64,000 bases of DNA from assembly GCA_020636005.1 (NCBI GenBank), contig JACJYR010000001.1, forward strand, positions 3,290,501 to 3,354,500, in the 5' to 3' direction. This stretch comes from Lewinellaceae bacterium. GTDB taxonomy: Bacteria; Bacteroidota; Bacteroidia; Chitinophagales; Saprospiraceae. Position numbers and translations under genes: made by a program. The notes under the pieces are model-generated. The model had not been told where the DNA came from, searched no databases, and worked only from the letters and a program-made list of their open reading frames with translations. Of the stretch, positions 62,049 to 64,000 are shown piece by piece; position 1 is the first letter of the stretch, and each line of letters starts with the position of its first letter.

Positions 62049-63578
62049 CTACAACGAAGCTATATTTTCCAAATAAACTGCGGCCTGTTTCAAAATCCCT
62101 TCCTTGTCTTCCGGCGCCATCTTGTCCCAGGTGCGGTACATCATGCCGATGCGGGGGTTGTTTTCCAGCTTGTCCCGGTGGCGGTCGTAGAAATCCCAGT
62201 ACAGGCTATTGAAAGGGCACGAATTTTCACCAGTGCGCAGCTTCTTGTCATAGTAGCAACCATTGCAATAATGGCCCATTTTATCAATATAATTAGCTGA
62301 GGAACAGTAGGGCTTCGTGCCTACGATGCCGCCGTCCGCAAACTGGCTCATGCCACGGGTGTTCGTGATTTCCACCCACTCGATAGCGTCGATGTAGATG
62401 CCGAGGTACCAGGCATCCACTTCATCGGGGTGGATGCCGGCGAGTAGGGCGAAGTTTCCCGTCACCATCAGCCGCTGGATGTGGTGGGCGTAGGCGTATT
62501 GGAGCGACTGGCCGATGGCGTGGCGCAGGCAGGCCATTTTGGTGTTGCCCGTCCAAAACCAGCCGGGCAGTTTTCTTTGGTGGCCAAAAAAGTTGAGCTG
62601 CGCAAACGCCGGCATTTTCGCCCAGTAAATGCCCCGCATATACTCCCGCCAACCGATGATCTGCCGCACAAAACCCTCCACCTGGGCAATGGAAATTTCA
62701 TCTTTTCTGCCCTCCCATTCCTGCACCGCCTGCTGTACGACTTCCAGCGGTGAAATCATTTTTGTGTTCAAAGCAAAAGAGAGGCGGGAGTGGTAGAGCG
62801 CCCAATATTCCGGTGTCAGGGCATCCTGGAAGTCGCCGAAGTGTTCCAGCAGGTTTTGGGTGAAATAGGCCAGCAGTTCCAGCGATTCCTCTCTGTTGGT
62901 CGGCCAGATGAAATGCTTCGCATCAACTGTTCCGATGGTCTTAACGCCTGCTTTATCAATCATTTCAGCAATATCCGACAGGTCTTTTTCAAACAGCAAC
63001 GGTTCGGGGGGACGGTGTTCTTTGGGCATTTTCTTGCGGTTTTCAGCGTCGAAATTCCACTGGCCACCCACGGGTTTGCCGCCTTCCATCAGGATGCCGT
63101 GCCGTCGCCGGATGTCGCGGTAAAAGGTTTCCATCAGGTAGTTCTTTTTTCCAAAAAACTCCTGGATAGCCTCTCGTTTGGTCATGAAATGTTCGGTGTC
63201 AAATGCTGCCGCTTCAATGTCCAGTTTCCCGCAAAATTCTTTGAGCTGCACGTCCAGCCGCCACTCGTCGGGCAGTTGGTATTCGAAGCGTTGGAGGCCG
63301 TGTTTTTTGATTAAAAAAAGCAGGTTGCCTTCGAGGGATTGTCGGTTGTCCTCGTCGTCCAGTTTAACATATACCACTGAATGCCCTACTTCCCGAAGTT
63401 CCTCCGCAAAAGCCCGCATGGCCGCAAAAAAGCCAATGACCTTTTGGAGGTGGTGCTGCACATAGTCTGTCTCCTGGCGCATTTCAAAAAAGCAGTACAG
63501 CACGTCGCCATCCACTTTTTCAAACCACGAATGCTGTCGGTTGAGTTGGTCGCCAAGGAGGAGCCGGAGGGTTTTCAC
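62049..63578 (-). CDS. Photolyase-related FeS cryptochrome family protein
   Basis: A 509-residue protein of the prokaryotic (6-4) photolyase/FeS-BCP family (PhrB/CryB-type; DUF of deoxyribodipyrimidine photolyase-related proteins). The N-terminal antenna domain starts RLLLGDQLNRQHSWF; the FAD domain has WREYMRGIYWA near 312-322 and the MVTGNFALLAGIHPDEVDAWYLGIY region (split: MVTGNFALLAG, HPDEVDAW). The C-terminal third carries the 4Fe-4S Cys set: KPYCSSANYI, YCNGCYYD and ENSCPFNSLYW. It repairs (6-4) pyrimidine dimers or acts as a blue-light sensor; the sequence does not decide. The MOSC gene upstream on the same strand ends 12 bases before the start, so the two are probably cotranscribed. 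Confidence 0.9.
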   Translation of the reverse strand: MKTLRLLLGDQLNRQHSWFEKVDGDVLYCFFEMRQETDYVQHHLQKVIGFFAAMRAFAEELREVGHSVVYVKLDDEDNRQSLEGNLLFLIKKHGLQRFEYQLPDEWRLDVQLKEFCGKLDIEAAAFDTEHFMTKREAIQEFFGKKNYLMETFYRDIRRRHGILMEGGKPVGGQWNFDAENRKKMPKEHRPPEPLLFEKDLSDIAEMIDKAGVKTIGTVDAKHFIWPTNREESLELLAYFTQNLLEHFGDFQDALTPEYWALYHSRLSFALNTKMISPLEVVQQAVQEWEGRKDEISIAQVEGFVRQIIGWREYMRGIYWAKMPAFAQLNFFGHQRKLPGWFWTGNTKMACLRHAIGQSLQYAYAHHIQRLMVTGNFALLAGIHPDEVDAWYLGIYIDAIEWVEITNTRGMSQFADGGIVGTKPYCSSANYIDKMGHYCNGCYYDKKLRTGENSCPFNSLYWDFYDRHRDKLENNPRIGMMYRTWDKMAPEDKEGILKQAAVYLENIASL

Positions 63579-63590
63579 GAGCGCATGGTT

Positions 63591-64000
63591 TTAATTTCCC
63601 GAAATAAGATCACCGACCCGAATGGTTGCCTTTTCATCTTCCCGCAACAAGGTTCCCCATACGCCAAAAAAGACTTTGCCGTCCATTTTCCGAAAAGTAT
63701 CCATTGTGCGGAGCGGCTCGGCACCCGTTGTCTTTCCAGTTTCCGGGTCAATCAGTGTGACCTTGCAGCGGTCGCAAAGCCCCATGTTTTTAAACTGAAC
63801 CTGGCCAATGCTGAATGCTTTCCAGGTATCTTCCTCGAAAGGTTTGCCTCCATCAAACACCAGGTTGGGGCGGAAACGGGTCATGGGGAGCGGTGTCTCC
63901 ATGCGGCTGTTCAATTCGTACAACGATGCCGACCCTGCCAGTAACAATGGGTGCGTATCTGCAAAACTGACGTACTTGCCGCCCTTCCCTTTCAGGCTAT
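63591..64000 (-). CDS. MOSC domain protein, truncated by the window edge
   Basis: The C-terminal about 136 codons of a MOSC-domain protein of the YcbX/mARC type, which bind molybdenum cofactor and reduce N-hydroxylated compounds. Visible segments: KYVSFADTHPLLLAGSASL (the end of the N-terminal domain), RFRPNLVFDGGKPFEEDTW, and CDRCKVTLIDPETG with the conserved Cys that ligates molybdenum. The frame continues past base 64000 and the start lies outside the window. It precedes the photolyase gene by 12 bases. Confidence 0.85.
   Translation of the reverse strand, partial: SLKGKGGKYVSFADTHPLLLAGSASLYELNSRMETPLPMTRFRPNLVFDGGKPFEEDTWKAFSIGQVQFKNMGLCDRCKVTLIDPETGKTTGAEPLRTMDTFRKMDGKVFFGVWGTLLREDEKATIRVGDLISGN

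Overview
This window comes from a Bacteroidota chromosome, most likely a gliding or surface-associated member of the Saprospiria/Chitinophagia type. The evidence is the number of secreted proteins with type IX secretion (T9SS) sorting domains, one protein with a gliding-motility type B C-terminus, the Bacteroidota-style 630-residue PurF, MeaB, A/T-rich leaders without Shine-Dalgarno sequences, and promoter-like TAnnTTTG boxes. The genus-level assignment is inference. I saw no tRNA, rRNA, CRISPR array, prophage or T9SS machinery gene.

Layout. 0-9 kb: a minus-strand trio of two DUF488 proteins and a probable dual-OB protein, then housekeeping genes (nagB-like deaminase, pdxH, acetate transporter, meaB, a WD40 protein, a phosphopantetheinyl transferase, a lipoprotein overlapping a DEDDy exonuclease). 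9-19 kb: a membrane-anchored coiled-coil protein, DUF2452, DUF1573, an enlarged signal peptidase I, a small membrane protein, an alpha/beta hydrolase, a lipoprotein FKBP, a T9SS cargo protein and nadE. 19.5-40.2 kb: the accessory heart of the window. It holds a 1408-residue M43-type metalloprotease/beta-helix protein followed by eight tandem paralogues (P1-P8), mostly of the form signal peptide, beta-propeller-like region, PKD, T9SS tail. P2 is split by an IS1-family element, P7 and P8 are frameshifted, and fragments of the giant gene's 3' end are stranded between paralogues next to a 93-bp repeat. 40.2-47 kb: an IS3 remnant and a palindromic repeat, asnB, a GT4 glycosyltransferase, 3-methyladenine glycosylase, guaB and a DUF192 protein. 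47-55.4 kb: two more large secreted proteins, an M12-like metalloprotease with SprB-type repeats and an adhesin with sixteen 51-residue repeats. 55.4-64 kb: a HEPN-like protein, ebfC, purF, a beta-barrel protein, an S9 peptidase, a GIY-YIG protein, an FeS-type photolyase homologue and a truncated MOSC protein.

The strongest unexplained structure is the P1-P8 array. Its PKD/T9SS 3' halves are nearly identical at DNA level while the N-terminal regions vary. Three breakpoints coincide with an almost invariant 93-bp palindrome-containing spacer. P8 is a mosaic of P1 and P2 sequence. This looks like a recombining surface-protein cassette locus. Independently, a dispersed element of about 110 bp with terminal inverted repeats recurs in at least four intergenic regions; one copy has different stem sequence but intact pairing in its larger hairpin. 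A strong UUCG terminator at 5940-5970 has no plus-strand gene before it and suggests a small RNA.
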